NCBI RefSeq assembly: GCF_002198735.1
Contig: NZ_MWLO01000125.1
Location: 35,752 to 99,751, forward strand
Length of the DNA: 64,000 bases
Reading direction: 5' to 3'
Origin: Ideonella sp. A 288
GTDB lineage: Bacteria > Pseudomonadota > Gammaproteobacteria > Burkholderiales > Burkholderiaceae_C
A program made the translations under genes and the position numbers. Below the pieces are notes generated by a model that had not been told where the DNA came from, did no database searches, and was given only the letters and a program-made list of their open reading frames with translations. Shown one piece after another: positions 43,659-55,298 of this stretch; the first letter of the stretch is position 1; each line of letters starts with the position of its first letter.

Positions 43659-43685
43659 CCCGGCTCCACCGTGGGTGGGGCCGGG
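43659..43685 (-). terminator. hairpin between rpmF and plsX
   Basis: A stem of about 12 bp with a 3-nt loop (plus-strand CCCGGCTCCACC-GTG-GGTGGGGCCGGG, one wobble/mismatch) lies 66 nt after the rpmF stop. On the minus strand it is followed by only TTT, so it is either a weak terminator for the DUF177-rpmF unit or a processing signal before plsX. The rest of the gap (43468-43658) shows nothing else. Confidence 0.5.
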
Positions 43686-43750
43686 CATCGGGGAGCGGCG
43701 ACTCGCTGGACGTGCGGCACCAACGGTGGACGCCGCGGCGCAATCGATCG

Positions 43751-43933
43751 TCAGGCGTCCTGCTTGGTCTTCAGCACCTTGCGGCCACGGTAGAAACCGG
43801 TCGGGCTGATGTGGTGACGCATGTGCACTTCGCCGGTGGTCGGCTCGATGCCGGTGCCCGGGGTGACGAGGGCGTTGTGCGAACGGTGCATGCCGCGCTT
43901 GGACGGCGACTTCTTGTTCTGCTGGACGGCCAT
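43751..43933 (-). CDS. rpmF: 50S ribosomal protein L32
   Basis: Ribosomal protein of 60 residues. The N-terminus [19 protein letters not shown] is the L32 signature, and the protein ends [11 protein letters not shown]. The zinc-ligand cysteines of some L32 forms are absent, the normal state in proteobacteria. The ATG at 43933 has AGGAG seven nt upstream; longer in-frame starts upstream run through the leader and are not supported. The order DUF177-rpmF-plsX-fabH is highly conserved. Confidence 0.97.
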   Translation of the reverse strand: MAVQQNKKSPSKRGMHRSHNALVTPGTGIEPTTGEVHMRHHISPTGFYRGRKVLKTKQDA

Positions 43934-44067
43934 GAAAGACTCCTGATCGGAACCGGCGCCGCGGGAGCGGTGAGGCCGGAGCGGGCTCGACGAGCCCGTC
44001 TGTGGATGCCTGAATCGGGCAAGCGGCGGGGCATGACAAGCAAAGGCCCCGCAACGGAAAGCCCGCG

Positions 44068-44097
44068 AGTATAGCAGCCCGCTCAACGCGAGGTCAC
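44068..44097 (-). promoter_or_regulatory. promoter of rpmF
   Basis: On the minus strand GTGACC (44092-44097) and TATACT (44068-44073) are 18 nt apart, directly after the DUF177 stop. This would give a 128-nt rpmF leader, which contains a small hairpin CGGGCTC-GAC-GAGCCCG (43982-43998). Confidence 0.5.
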
Positions 44098-44646
44098 CTA
44101 TCTGCGGGTCTTGATGCCTTGCAGCACGGCGAAGGGGTGGGGCCGCTCATCCTCGTCCTGCGGGACGGGGTCAGTCCCTGGCAGCGGCAGCGGCATCGGG
44201 CATTGCTCGTGCCGAGGGATCAAGGGCAAGGACAGGAGCAACTCGTCCTCGATCAATTCGCGCAGGTCGAGCCAGCGCGGCAGTGACAGCACGTCATCCT
44301 CCGACTCTGCGTCGAGCACCTCGGCCTGCGCCTCGTCGCGCACGAAACGCACCCGACGTTGCACCGCCAGCAGCTGCTGAAACGGCTGCAGACAACGCTG
44401 GCACTCGAGCCACACCGAGGTGCTGGCCTCGAGGTGCAGCCACAGTTCGGGATCGCCGCCAGTGACGGCCCGGCGCTCGCCGCGCACCTGCCAATCGACC
44501 GCCAGCGGCGGGGAATCCTGCGGCAGGGCCTGGCTGTCGGCCAGCCGGGAAAGCGTCTGGCCGGGCCAAGCGCCGGACAATTCGCCCCCTTCGGCGCAAA
44601 GCGCCGCCACATCGAGCCGGCAGGGGTCGTGTCCTCTGGGTTTCAT
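44098..44646 (-). CDS. yceD: YceD/DUF177 family protein
   Basis: Protein of 182 residues of the DUF177 family, implicated in 23S rRNA accumulation in plants and E. coli. The C-x2-C pair in [12 protein letters not shown] (near 80) and the acidic [21 protein letters not shown] motif are diagnostic. It always precedes rpmF. The ATG at 44646 ([13 protein letters not shown]) follows a TACACT box by six nt and has no ribosome binding site; an earlier in-frame ATG would extend it through the divergent maf promoter and is unlikely. Confidence 0.92.
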   Translation of the reverse strand: MKPRGHDPCRLDVAALCAEGGELSGAWPGQTLSRLADSQALPQDSPPLAVDWQVRGERRAVTGGDPELWLHLEASTSVWLECQRCLQPFQQLLAVQRRVRFVRDEAQAEVLDAESEDDVLSLPRWLDLRELIEDELLLSLPLIPRHEQCPMPLPLPGTDPVPQDEDERPHPFAVLQGIKTRR

Positions 44647-44652
44647 GGCGTC

Positions 44653-44658
44653 AGTGTA
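44653..44658 (-). promoter_or_regulatory. -10 box (TACACT) six nt before the DUF177 gene
   Basis: On the minus strand TACACT, then six bases (gacgcc), then ATG. The implied transcript starts at the start codon. It lies back to back with the maf -10 box in a 37-nt divergent gap. Confidence 0.5.
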
Positions 44659-44670
44659 CGCACGCGATGG

Positions 44671-44676
44671 GACAAT
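44671..44676 (+). promoter_or_regulatory. -10 box (GACAAT) seven nt before maf
   Basis: GACAAT, then seven bases (cgtttgc), then the maf ATG. No ribosome binding site is visible; a leaderless message is likely. The -35 area overlaps the DUF177 promoter. Confidence 0.45.
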
Positions 44677-44683
44677 CGTTTGC

Positions 44684-45283
44684 ATGTCCATGCCGCCCGC
44701 CCTCGTCCTGGGTTCCACCTCGCGCTACCGGCGCGAACTGCTGGAGCGTCTGCGTCTGCCCTTCGAGTCGGTGGCCCCCGCGGTCGACGAGTCGCCCCTG
44801 CCCGGCGAAACCCCTGCGGCGCTGGCGCTGCGGCTGGCGGTGGCCAAGGCGCGGGAGGTGGCGTCCCGGCAAGGCGATGCGGTGGTGATCGGATCGGACC
44901 AGGTGGCCGACCTCGACGGCATGTCGATCGGGAAACCCGGCACGCACGAACGCGCGGTGGCCCAACTGCAGGCCATGCGCGGTCGGACGATCGTGTTCCA
45001 GACCGCGGTGGCGGTGGTCCGGCGCGCCACCGCCTATGAGCAAGTGCGGCTGGCGGCGGTGACGGTGCGGTTCCGGTCGTTGACGGACGCCGAGATCGAG
45101 CACTACCTGCGCGCCGAACAGCCCTACGACTGTGCCGGCAGCGCCAAGTGCGAAACCCTCGGCATCGCCTTGCTGGCCTCCATCGAGTCGGACGACCCGA
45201 CGGCGCTGGTCGGCTTGCCTCTGATCCGCACCTGCGCGATGCTGCGCGAGGCCGGGATCGACCCACTGGCGGCCCCGCGGTGA
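44684..45283 (+). CDS. maf: Maf/YceF-type nucleoside triphosphate pyrophosphatase
   Basis: House-cleaning pyrophosphatase of 199 residues acting on modified nucleotides; the YceF branch prefers 7-methyl-GTP. The beginning LVLGSTSRYRRELLERL and the motifs IGSDQVAD (catalytic Asp), GKPGTHERA and YDCAGSAKCE (YceF-like, where the Maf/YhdE branch has YAGAYxI) support the subfamily. The ATG at 44684 is six nt before a second in-frame ATG. The 3' end overlaps the next gene in a GTGA junction. Confidence 0.92.
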   Translation: MSMPPALVLGSTSRYRRELLERLRLPFESVAPAVDESPLPGETPAALALRLAVAKAREVASRQGDAVVIGSDQVADLDGMSIGKPGTHERAVAQLQAMRGRTIVFQTAVAVVRRATAYEQVRLAAVTVRFRSLTDAEIEHYLRAEQPYDCAGSAKCETLGIALLASIESDDPTALVGLPLIRTCAMLREAGIDPLAAPR

Positions 45284-46044
45284 CCGTCGTGCCCGGCCGC
45301 CTGGTGCTGGTGCCGAATGGCCTGGACCTGGGCAGCGGCGAAGAGATCGACCTGACCGAGGTGCTGCCACGGGCCGTGCTGGCGCAGGCAGCGTCGATCG
45401 GGCACTGGGTGGTCGAAAACGCGAAGACGGCGCGCGCGTTCCTCAAGCGCGTCGACCGTCACGTGACGCTGGCGCAACCGCTGCAAGCCCTGGACATCCG
45501 TGAGTTGCCACGCCCCCGCAAGGGGGTGAGCACACCGGAGCCAGCCGATTTCGGCCGTCTGCTGGCGCCTGCGCTGGCGGGCCACGACGTGGGCCTGCTG
45601 TCCGAGGCCGGGCTGCCGGCCGTGGCCGACCCGGGCGCCCTGCTGGTGTCGGCAGCACATGGCCTGGGCCTGACGGTCATGCCCTTGTCGGGGCCGAGTT
45701 CGCTGCTGCTGGCATTGGCCGCCAGCGGTCTGAACGGCCAGAGCTTCGCCTTCGTCGGCTACCTGCCCGTGGAAGCAGGCGCGCGCGCCGCTCGGCTCCG
45801 TGAGCTCGAGTCCCTGTCACGTCGGCAAGGACAGACGCAGATCGCCATCGAGACGCCCTACAGGAACGCAACCCTGCTGGGCGCCCTGGTGGAGCACCTT
45901 CACCCGTCGACCCGCCTTTGCGTGGCCAGCGGGCTGACGCTCTCGGCGCAGCAATGCCAGACACGAACGGTCCAGGCCTGGCGCGCGATGCGCCACGAGA
46001 TCGGAGATCGGGTGCCCGCGGTGTTCTTGTGGCTGGCGGGTTGA
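45280..46044 (+). CDS. SAM-dependent methyltransferase, RsmI/tetrapyrrole-methylase type
   Basis: Protein of 254 residues. The motifs LLSEAGLPAVADPGALLV, VMPLSGPSSLLLALAASG and FAFVGYLP parallel RsmI, the enzyme that 2'-O-methylates C1402 of 16S rRNA, but the family's usual N-terminal ATPIGNL motif is replaced by GRLVLVPNGLDLGSGEE. It is therefore a divergent paralogue, and rRNA as substrate is only inferred. The GTG start overlaps the maf stop by 4 nt, so the two are co-translated. It is convergent with rhlE. Confidence 0.82.
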   Translation: MTVVPGRLVLVPNGLDLGSGEEIDLTEVLPRAVLAQAASIGHWVVENAKTARAFLKRVDRHVTLAQPLQALDIRELPRPRKGVSTPEPADFGRLLAPALAGHDVGLLSEAGLPAVADPGALLVSAAHGLGLTVMPLSGPSSLLLALAASGLNGQSFAFVGYLPVEAGARAARLRELESLSRRQGQTQIAIETPYRNATLLGALVEHLHPSTRLCVASGLTLSAQQCQTRTVQAWRAMRHEIGDRVPAVFLWLAG

Positions 46045-46099
46045 ATCGAGGGCCACTTGGTCCCGAGCGCGGTGCCAGGCGATCGACCGTCTTCGCCGC

Positions 46100-47566
<1,467 letters not shown>

Positions 47567-47575
47567 TAACTCGGG

Positions 47576-47581
47576 ATTATC
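47576..47581 (-). promoter_or_regulatory. -10 box (GATAAT) for rhlE
   Basis: GATAAT on the minus strand ends nine nt before the rhlE ATG, so the transcript would start 2-3 nt before the coding region. Confidence 0.4.
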
Positions 47582-47638
47582 CCCTACCTGTCACGAAACG
47601 CCCGACCAGGCTGTGGCTGGCTGTCGACAGGCCCCCAC

Positions 47639-47644
47639 TACAAT
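47639..47644 (+). promoter_or_regulatory. -10 box (TACAAT) for the polysaccharide genes
   Basis: TACAAT precedes a GGGGAG ribosome binding site (47657-47662) and an ATG at 47667 that is in frame with rmlD. It is the likely promoter of rmlD-rmlC-epimerase; the -35 is unclear. Confidence 0.4.
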
Positions 47645-47834
47645 TTTGAGGTTTTCGGGGAGTTGCATGTCCGCGGGCAATCAGAAGATCCCGCCGAGGC
47701 TCCCCCGATCGTCTGGACCGCTTCACGCGCTCGACGAATTCCCGATCCGCCACGACCCACAGGATGCCACTCCACCGCCGGACATCGACCCTGCCGTGCC
47801 ACGCGCTGCGAGGCCTGCGGCCGCTGGCCTCGCC

Positions 47835-48755
47835 ATGAAGCTGCTGTTGCTGGGGCCCGACGGACAAGTGGGCTGGGAACTGCGCCGCGCGCTCGCCCCG
47901 TTGGGGGACCTGATCGTGCTAGGCCGAACGGTGCGATCCGGCGGCCTGTCGGGCAACCTTGCGGATCCCGCGGCACTGACCGCCACGCTGCGGGCACTTC
48001 GCCCAGACGTCGTGGTCAATGCGGCGGCCTACACCGCCGTCGACAAGGCCGAGAGCGACGTCGAAGCGGCCACCGCGGTCAATGCCGTGGCCCCTGGCGT
48101 GATCGCCCGCGAGCTGGCAACCTGGTCGGGGTGGCTGGTGCACTACTCCACAGACTACGTCTTCGACGGCAGCGGCACCGCCCCGCGCGACGAGCTCGCC
48201 GCGACCGGGCCGCTGGGGGTGTATGGACACACCAAGCTTGCCGGCGAAGAGGCCATCAGGTCCAGCGGCTGCCATCACCTGATCCTGAGAACGAGCTGGG
48301 TCCATGCTGCGCGCGGCGGCAATTTCGCCCGCACCATGCTGCGTCTGGCGGGCCAGCGCGACAGCCTGGGCGTCGTCGACGACCAGATCGGTGCACCGAC
48401 GGGCGCCGATCTGCTGGCCGATGTGACGGCCCATGCGCTGCGCGCTGCATCGAACGCCACTGAGCTTTCGGGCACCTACCACGCCTGCGCCAGCGGCGCG
48501 GTGAGCTGGTGCGACTATGCCCGCCACGTCATCGCCTGGGGCCATCGCGCGGGATTGCCTTTGAAGGCCACAGCCGACAGTGTCAAGGGCATCCCGACAA
48601 GGGACTATCCCAGCCCGGCCACTCGACCCCTGAACTCCCGCCTCGACACCCGAAAGCTGTGCCGCAGTTTCGGTCTGACCTTGCCCGACTGGCGCCTCGG
48701 CGTCGACAGGATGCTCGACGAGGTGTTTCCCACATTGACTGCCATTCCCCCATGA
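47835..48755 (+). CDS. rfbD: dTDP-4-dehydrorhamnose reductase
   Basis: RmlD, the last step of dTDP-L-rhamnose synthesis, 306 residues from the ATG at 47835 (MKLLLLGPDGQVGWEL). The NAD(P)H motif is GPDGQVG, with VNAAAYTAVDKAE, STDYVFDG and the catalytic Tyr-x3-Lys in VYGHTKLAGE. An in-frame ATG at 47667 with a good ribosome binding site would add a 56-residue Pro-rich lead; I prefer the shorter, family-length form. It overlaps rmlC by 4 nt. The genes rmlA and rmlB are not in the window. Confidence 0.93.
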   Translation: MKLLLLGPDGQVGWELRRALAPLGDLIVLGRTVRSGGLSGNLADPAALTATLRALRPDVVVNAAAYTAVDKAESDVEAATAVNAVAPGVIARELATWSGWLVHYSTDYVFDGSGTAPRDELAATGPLGVYGHTKLAGEEAIRSSGCHHLILRTSWVHAARGGNFARTMLRLAGQRDSLGVVDDQIGAPTGADLLADVTAHALRAASNATELSGTYHACASGAVSWCDYARHVIAWGHRAGLPLKATADSVKGIPTRDYPSPATRPLNSRLDTRKLCRSFGLTLPDWRLGVDRMLDEVFPTLTAIPP

Positions 48756-49315
48756 AATTCCTCGCCACCTACCTGCCGGGCGTCGTGATCATCGAACCGG
48801 ATGTGTTCAGCGACGATCGGGGCTGGTTCACCGAAAGCTTCAACCGCCGCCGCTTCGCCGAGGGCCTGGCGTCGCTGGGCGAATCGACACCGCGGGATTT
48901 CGTCCAGGACAATGAATCCGCCTCGAAACGCGGCGTGCTGCGCGGCCTGCACTACCAGTTGTCGCCTCACGCTCAAGGCAAGCTGGTGCGGGTGAGTCAA
49001 GGCGCCGTATTCGATGTGGCCGTTGATATCCGACGCCAATCGCCGACCTTTGGCCGCTGGCTGGGCGTCGAACTCAGTGCTGAGAACCGGCGTCAGCTGT
49101 GGATCCCGGAAGGCTTTGCCCACGGCTTCCTGGCGCTGAAGGATGACTCCCGCTTTCACTACAAGACCACCGACTACTACGCCAAGGACAGTGAGCGCGC
49201 CATCGTCTGGAACGACCCGCAGTTGGGCATCGCCTGGCCGGGCGGCCTGACGCCGCTGCTCGCCGACAAGGATGCCGGTGCGCCTGCCTTCGCCGCCGCC
49301 GACCTCTTCGATTGA
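48752..49315 (+). CDS. rfbC: dTDP-4-dehydrorhamnose 3,5-epimerase
   Basis: RmlC, a cupin-fold epimerase of 187 residues in the rhamnose pathway. Motifs: [35 protein letters not shown] (catalytic His), [12 protein letters not shown] and [12 protein letters not shown], then [10 protein letters not shown] with the conserved Tyr. The ATG at 48752 overlaps the rmlD stop (ATGA). The length matches the family. It is followed 26 nt later by the epimerase gene. Confidence 0.95.
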   Translation: MKFLATYLPGVVIIEPDVFSDDRGWFTESFNRRRFAEGLASLGESTPRDFVQDNESASKRGVLRGLHYQLSPHAQGKLVRVSQGAVFDVAVDIRRQSPTFGRWLGVELSAENRRQLWIPEGFAHGFLALKDDSRFHYKTTDYYAKDSERAIVWNDPQLGIAWPGGLTPLLADKDAGAPAFAAADLFD

Positions 49316-49341
49316 CCGCCTGCCACCTCCGGGAGACCCGC

Positions 49342-50382
<1,041 letters not shown>

Positions 50383-50411
50383 CCACTGGCAAGGCCCTGT
50401 CGCAGTCCTTT

Positions 50412-50454
50412 TGTGATAGCGATCACCCTCGCCAGGCGCCGGCGGCCCTATGCT
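50412..50454 (+). promoter_or_regulatory. CRP-type site and promoter
   Basis: TGTGATAGCGATCACC (50412-50427) matches the CRP consensus TGTGA-N6-TCACA at nine of ten positions. A TATGCT -10-like box lies at 50449-50454, so the site centre is about -41.5 from the expected start, the classical class II activator position. The gene downstream is a glycosyltransferase. Confidence 0.55.
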
Positions 50455-50598
50455 CGCGACGCCCGATCGCCAAGATTGCTGCGGTGGCCGAAATCCAACG
50501 CCAAACGTAAGCCTTAGTCAGTTCATCTGCCGAATCAATGACTTGCGCAAACGCATCAGGGTTTGTGCGCAGAACGGTGGGCTAAACTCCAAGGCGTC

Positions 50599-51681
50599 AT
50601 GGCATCGATACACGAAAGCAAGCGGGACACCGCCGTCGGCATCCGACGGACCCGCACCCACCGCGGCACCGTCGCGGAATTGCTCTCCCCCTGGGAGGAA
50701 TTCCGGCAGGTCATCCCGCTGGTGTCCCTCAAGTCGCTGCTGCACCGCCCCAATCCGGCGATGCCGAAAGTGGCGGTGTTGATGTGCACGATGCAGGGTC
50801 AGCACTTTCTGGCCCAGCAGCTCAATTCCATCGCCACGCAGACGCACCCCAGTTGGGCCATCTGGGCCTCCGACGACGGCTCGGATGACCACACCCATGC
50901 CATCCTGGAGTATTACCAGTCGCACTGGGGCGAAGAGCGCATCTCCATCCACGACGGCCCGGCCGAAGGCTCGACCGCCAACTTCCTGTCGCTGACCTGT
51001 CGTGCCGACATCGATGCCGACTACTTCGCCTACGCCGACCAGGACGACATCTGGGAAGCCGACAAGCTCGAGCGCGCCGTGGCCTGGCTGCAGACCGTGC
51101 CGTCCGACCAACCCGCGTTGTACGGCTCGCGCACCCTGCTGGTCGATGCCCGGAACCAGCACCTGGGCTACTCGCCGCTGTTCGAAGAAGCACCGAGCTT
51201 CCGCAATTCGCTGGTGCAAAGCATCGCAGGCGGCAACACCATGGTCTTCAACCGCGCCGCTCGCGATCTGCTGCGCAGCGCCGGCGAAAGCATCGAGGCC
51301 ATCACGCACGACTGGTGGGCCTACATGCTGGTGGCGGGCGTGGGAGGCTCGGTCCACTACGACCCCTACCCCACCGTGCGATACCGCCAGCACGCCAGCA
51401 ACCAGTTCGGCGCCAACATCAATCCGGTGGCCCAGTACCACCGGGCGCGCCTGCTGCTGCAAGGGCGTTTCCGGGGCTGGATCGATGCCAACCTGCGTGC
51501 CCTCGAGCGCGTGCGCGACCGCATGACCCCCGAGAACCAGTTGGTGCTCGATGAGTTCATCGAAGCACGGCGGCGCTGGCTGGGCCCGCGCCTGGTCGGG
51601 CTGTGGCGCTCCGGGGTTCGCCGGCAAACGCTGCTGGGCAACATCGGCATCACGCTGGCGGCGCTCATCAACCGCCTCTGA
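50599..51681 (+). CDS. glycosyltransferase family 2
   Basis: Cytoplasmic GT-A glycosyltransferase of 360 residues. The nucleotide-sugar fold is visible: VAVLMCTMQGQHFLAQQLNSI, WASDDGSDDHTH and the DxD region YADQDDIWEADKLERA, with a downstream GNTMVFNRAARDLL and ITHDWWAYML motif as in rhamnosyl- and galactosyltransferases of O-antigen clusters. The start is uncertain: ATG at 50599 is used (TAAACT box ten nt upstream); GTG at 50563 and ATG at 50761 are alternatives. It precedes a second GT2 gene by 25 nt. Confidence 0.87.
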   Translation: MASIHESKRDTAVGIRRTRTHRGTVAELLSPWEEFRQVIPLVSLKSLLHRPNPAMPKVAVLMCTMQGQHFLAQQLNSIATQTHPSWAIWASDDGSDDHTHAILEYYQSHWGEERISIHDGPAEGSTANFLSLTCRADIDADYFAYADQDDIWEADKLERAVAWLQTVPSDQPALYGSRTLLVDARNQHLGYSPLFEEAPSFRNSLVQSIAGGNTMVFNRAARDLLRSAGESIEAITHDWWAYMLVAGVGGSVHYDPYPTVRYRQHASNQFGANINPVAQYHRARLLLQGRFRGWIDANLRALERVRDRMTPENQLVLDEFIEARRRWLGPRLVGLWRSGVRRQTLLGNIGITLAALINRL

Positions 51682-51706
51682 CGCGTCGAGCGCGACGACC
51701 GCTCCC

Positions 51707-52615
51707 ATGGCGCCGTTGGCTCGCAGCACGGCCGCCGTCGTGGTGGTGTACCGCGCCTCCTCCGATCCGCGACCGCTGATCGCGCAACTTCAGTCCAGCG
51801 TCGGGCTCACCGTCGTCGTCGACAACTCGGCCACCGGACACCCGGCACTCGTTGATTTGCCTGCGAGCCCTTCACTGGTTCACCTGCACAACGCCAACCG
51901 AGGCGGCCTGGCGGGCGCCTACAACCGGGCTCTGGACGGGTTGGCCATGCACTCGTCTCCGCTCACCCACGTCGTCTTCCTCGACGAAGATTCCGACGCG
52001 TCGGGTCTGGGCCGTCTGCTGGCGGACACCGTGGTGGCTGACGCGCTTCAGTCGCCCACCACGGCGGCGGTGGCACCGGCCTACGTGGACCGCGCCACGG
52101 GACTGCGCGGCAAGTACATCGAACTTCAGCGCTGGCGCCTCAACTACCTGCCACGCGTGTTCCAGGGGCTGCGGCCTGTGGCCTTCGTGATCAACTCGAT
52201 GTCGGTGTGGCGCCTGCACGCACTTCAGCGCATCGGCGCCTTCAACGAGGGCCTGGCCATCGACCATGTGGACACCGAGTACTGCCTGCGGGCGCGCCAG
52301 GCAGGCCTGCAGGTGCATGTGGACGGCAGCCACCAGTTCCTGCATTCGATCGGCGATCGCCGACGCTTCACCTTCCTGGGTCGCGAGATGCAGGCGGGCG
52401 GTCATTCGGCCGCACGCCGCTACCTGATCGGCCGCAACACCGCGTGGCTGGGCCGACGCTGGCTGTGGCGCGAGCCGGCCTTCGCCTTCCTGTGCCTGAC
52501 GCGCCTGGGCTACGAGGCCGTGGGCATCGGCCTGGCCGAAGACGATCGGCTGCCCAAGCTCTGGGCACTGCTGCGCGGCGGGGTGGTCGGGCTGCTCAGC
52601 CCGCGGTTGCGATGA
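51707..52615 (+). CDS. glycosyltransferase family 2, rhamnosyltransferase-like
   Basis: GT2 enzyme of 302 residues. Motifs: AVVVVYRASSDPRPLIAQL, VVVDNSATGHP, HNANRGGLAGAYNRAL and the DxD-like VVFLDEDSDASG, then NSMSVWRLHALQRIGAFNEG and IDHVDTEYCLRARQ. This arrangement matches the RfbF/rhamnosyltransferase subgroup, which fits the rmlC and rmlD genes upstream; acceptor unknown. The ATG at 51707 is followed by the fold at once. The end overlaps the next gene by 4 nt. Confidence 0.88.
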   Translation: MAPLARSTAAVVVVYRASSDPRPLIAQLQSSVGLTVVVDNSATGHPALVDLPASPSLVHLHNANRGGLAGAYNRALDGLAMHSSPLTHVVFLDEDSDASGLGRLLADTVVADALQSPTTAAVAPAYVDRATGLRGKYIELQRWRLNYLPRVFQGLRPVAFVINSMSVWRLHALQRIGAFNEGLAIDHVDTEYCLRARQAGLQVHVDGSHQFLHSIGDRRRFTFLGREMQAGGHSAARRYLIGRNTAWLGRRWLWREPAFAFLCLTRLGYEAVGIGLAEDDRLPKLWALLRGGVVGLLSPRLR

Positions 52616-53829
52616 ACCCGGATGCCGTGTGGCGCGGGGGCCGCGCGGCCGGTGCCATGGCCGCGGCGGCAGCGTGGGTGGTCTATTTGCCGCTGGGTTT
52701 GCAGTACCTGTGCCTCTTCGTCGGCGGTGCACTGGCAGCGCGCCAGCTCACCGCGTCCGGGCAATGGCACGAACTGGCCAGGTGGCCCCTCTTGCGCACG
52801 CTGCTGGCCCTGTGGCTGTTGCTGGCGGCTTCTGTCGCCTGGACCGACGCGCCGCGCGCCGATGTGGCCTCGCACCTGTGGCACTACGGCCGGCTGATGC
52901 TGGTGCCGGTGTTGGCCATGGCTTGCCCCCCCGCAGCGGCCGAACAGGGACTGCGACATTTCATCGTCGCCTCGGTGGTCGTGGCCCTGCTGACACTGGC
53001 CGAGAGTCTGCATGGCCTGCCCACCAGCCCGCTGTGGGCCAGCACCCTGGACGCCAACGGCAACCAGCGCATCGCCACCTCGCTGCTGATGGCCCTGGGC
53101 ACGGCGCTGGCGCTGTGGCTGGCATCGGACACGGCTCGCCCCCCCCGGCAGCGGCTGGCCTGGCTGCTGGCGGCGGTCGTCGTGGCGCTGGGCCTGTCGC
53201 TGCAGGACCGCCGTACCGGCCTGGTGGTGCTGCCGGTGCTGCTGGCCGTGCTGGCCTTCGCGCGGCAGCGCTCGTGGTGGCGCCGCGGGCTGCTGGTGGG
53301 GGGCGTGATGTTGCTGGCCCTGCTGGCCTGGCAGGCTTCGGGCAGCGTGCGCGCGCGCTTCGACGAAGGGCTGACCGAACTGAAGAGTTACCGCTCCACC
53401 GGCGAGGTGGCCACCAGCTGGGGCATGCGGGTTCGCATGTTCGACCTGACACTGGACATGGTGCGCGAGAAGCCCGTGCTCGGCCACGGCATCGCCAGTT
53501 GGTTGAGCTTGTGGCGTGCCCGCGCGGGCGGCGGCGGTGCGCTGCTCGAAGCGCAGTTGACGCCGCACAACGAGTACCTGCTGGTCACCTCCCAGGTCGG
53601 CCTGATCGGGCTGGGGCTGTGGCTGGCGGTGCTCGGAGCCGGCGTGGCCCAGGGATGGCGGGCCGGCCGCGCGGGCCACGCGGCGCTGCTGACCTGGGTC
53701 GCCATCGCCACAGCCGGGCTCTTCAACGTGGTCGCTCGCGACGCCAAGTTCGCCCTGCCGCTGATGCTGCTGGCGGCATTGGCCATCGCCGCCAGCCGTT
53801 GTGCGCCTGCGCGCGATTGCCACGGGTAA
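52612..53829 (+). CDS. O-antigen ligase/polymerase-like membrane protein
   Basis: Polytopic inner-membrane protein of 405 residues with 10-12 hydrophobic segments and a periplasmic loop in the second half (REKPVLGHGIASWLSLWRA and LTPHNEYLLVTSQVGLIGL), the Wzy_C signature shared by WaaL ligases and some Wzy polymerases. The conserved H-N-E-Y of the loop supports ligase-type chemistry; which of the two roles it plays cannot be told. The ATG overlaps the GT2 stop (ATGA). It ends the polysaccharide block, and the paa operon follows. Confidence 0.88.
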   Translation: MNPDAVWRGGRAAGAMAAAAAWVVYLPLGLQYLCLFVGGALAARQLTASGQWHELARWPLLRTLLALWLLLAASVAWTDAPRADVASHLWHYGRLMLVPVLAMACPPAAAEQGLRHFIVASVVVALLTLAESLHGLPTSPLWASTLDANGNQRIATSLLMALGTALALWLASDTARPPRQRLAWLLAAVVVALGLSLQDRRTGLVVLPVLLAVLAFARQRSWWRRGLLVGGVMLLALLAWQASGSVRARFDEGLTELKSYRSTGEVATSWGMRVRMFDLTLDMVREKPVLGHGIASWLSLWRARAGGGGALLEAQLTPHNEYLLVTSQVGLIGLGLWLAVLGAGVAQGWRAGRAGHAALLTWVAIATAGLFNVVARDAKFALPLMLLAALAIAASRCAPARDCHG

Positions 53830-53846
53830 ACCCTGGAGGCTTTGAC

Positions 53847-53876
53847 TTGCGTCAGACCTCGGTCGATTCCTACAAT
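53847..53876 (+). promoter_or_regulatory. paa operon promoter
   Basis: TTGCGT (53847-53852) and TACAAT (53871-53876) are 18 nt apart. The start point falls within the dyad just downstream, a repressor-over-start layout. Confidence 0.5.
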
Positions 53877-53877
53877 T

Positions 53878-53893
53878 GACCGTCCGGTCGGTC
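53878..53893 (+). promoter_or_regulatory. PaaR (TetR) operator
   Basis: GACCG-TCCGGT-CGGTC is a 16-bp dyad with one imperfect pair, covering the expected transcription start of paaK. It is close to the ACCGACCGGTCGGT-type dyads known for TetR-family PaaR in betaproteobacteria. The regulator gene is in the same operon, so the circuit is closed. Confidence 0.65.
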
Positions 53894-53931
53894 GAATTTG
53901 CGGTGGCCGGATCTCACAGGAGACCCCGCCC

Positions 53932-55254
<1,323 letters not shown>

Positions 55255-55298
55255 CCGCCGCCCACCCCCTCAGGCCATTTCGACAAGGACCCCACCGC

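Noticed and set aside
50450..50782. 110-codon open frame after the CRP-type site
   Set aside because: It overlaps the glycosyltransferase start out of frame and has no domain or ribosome binding site.
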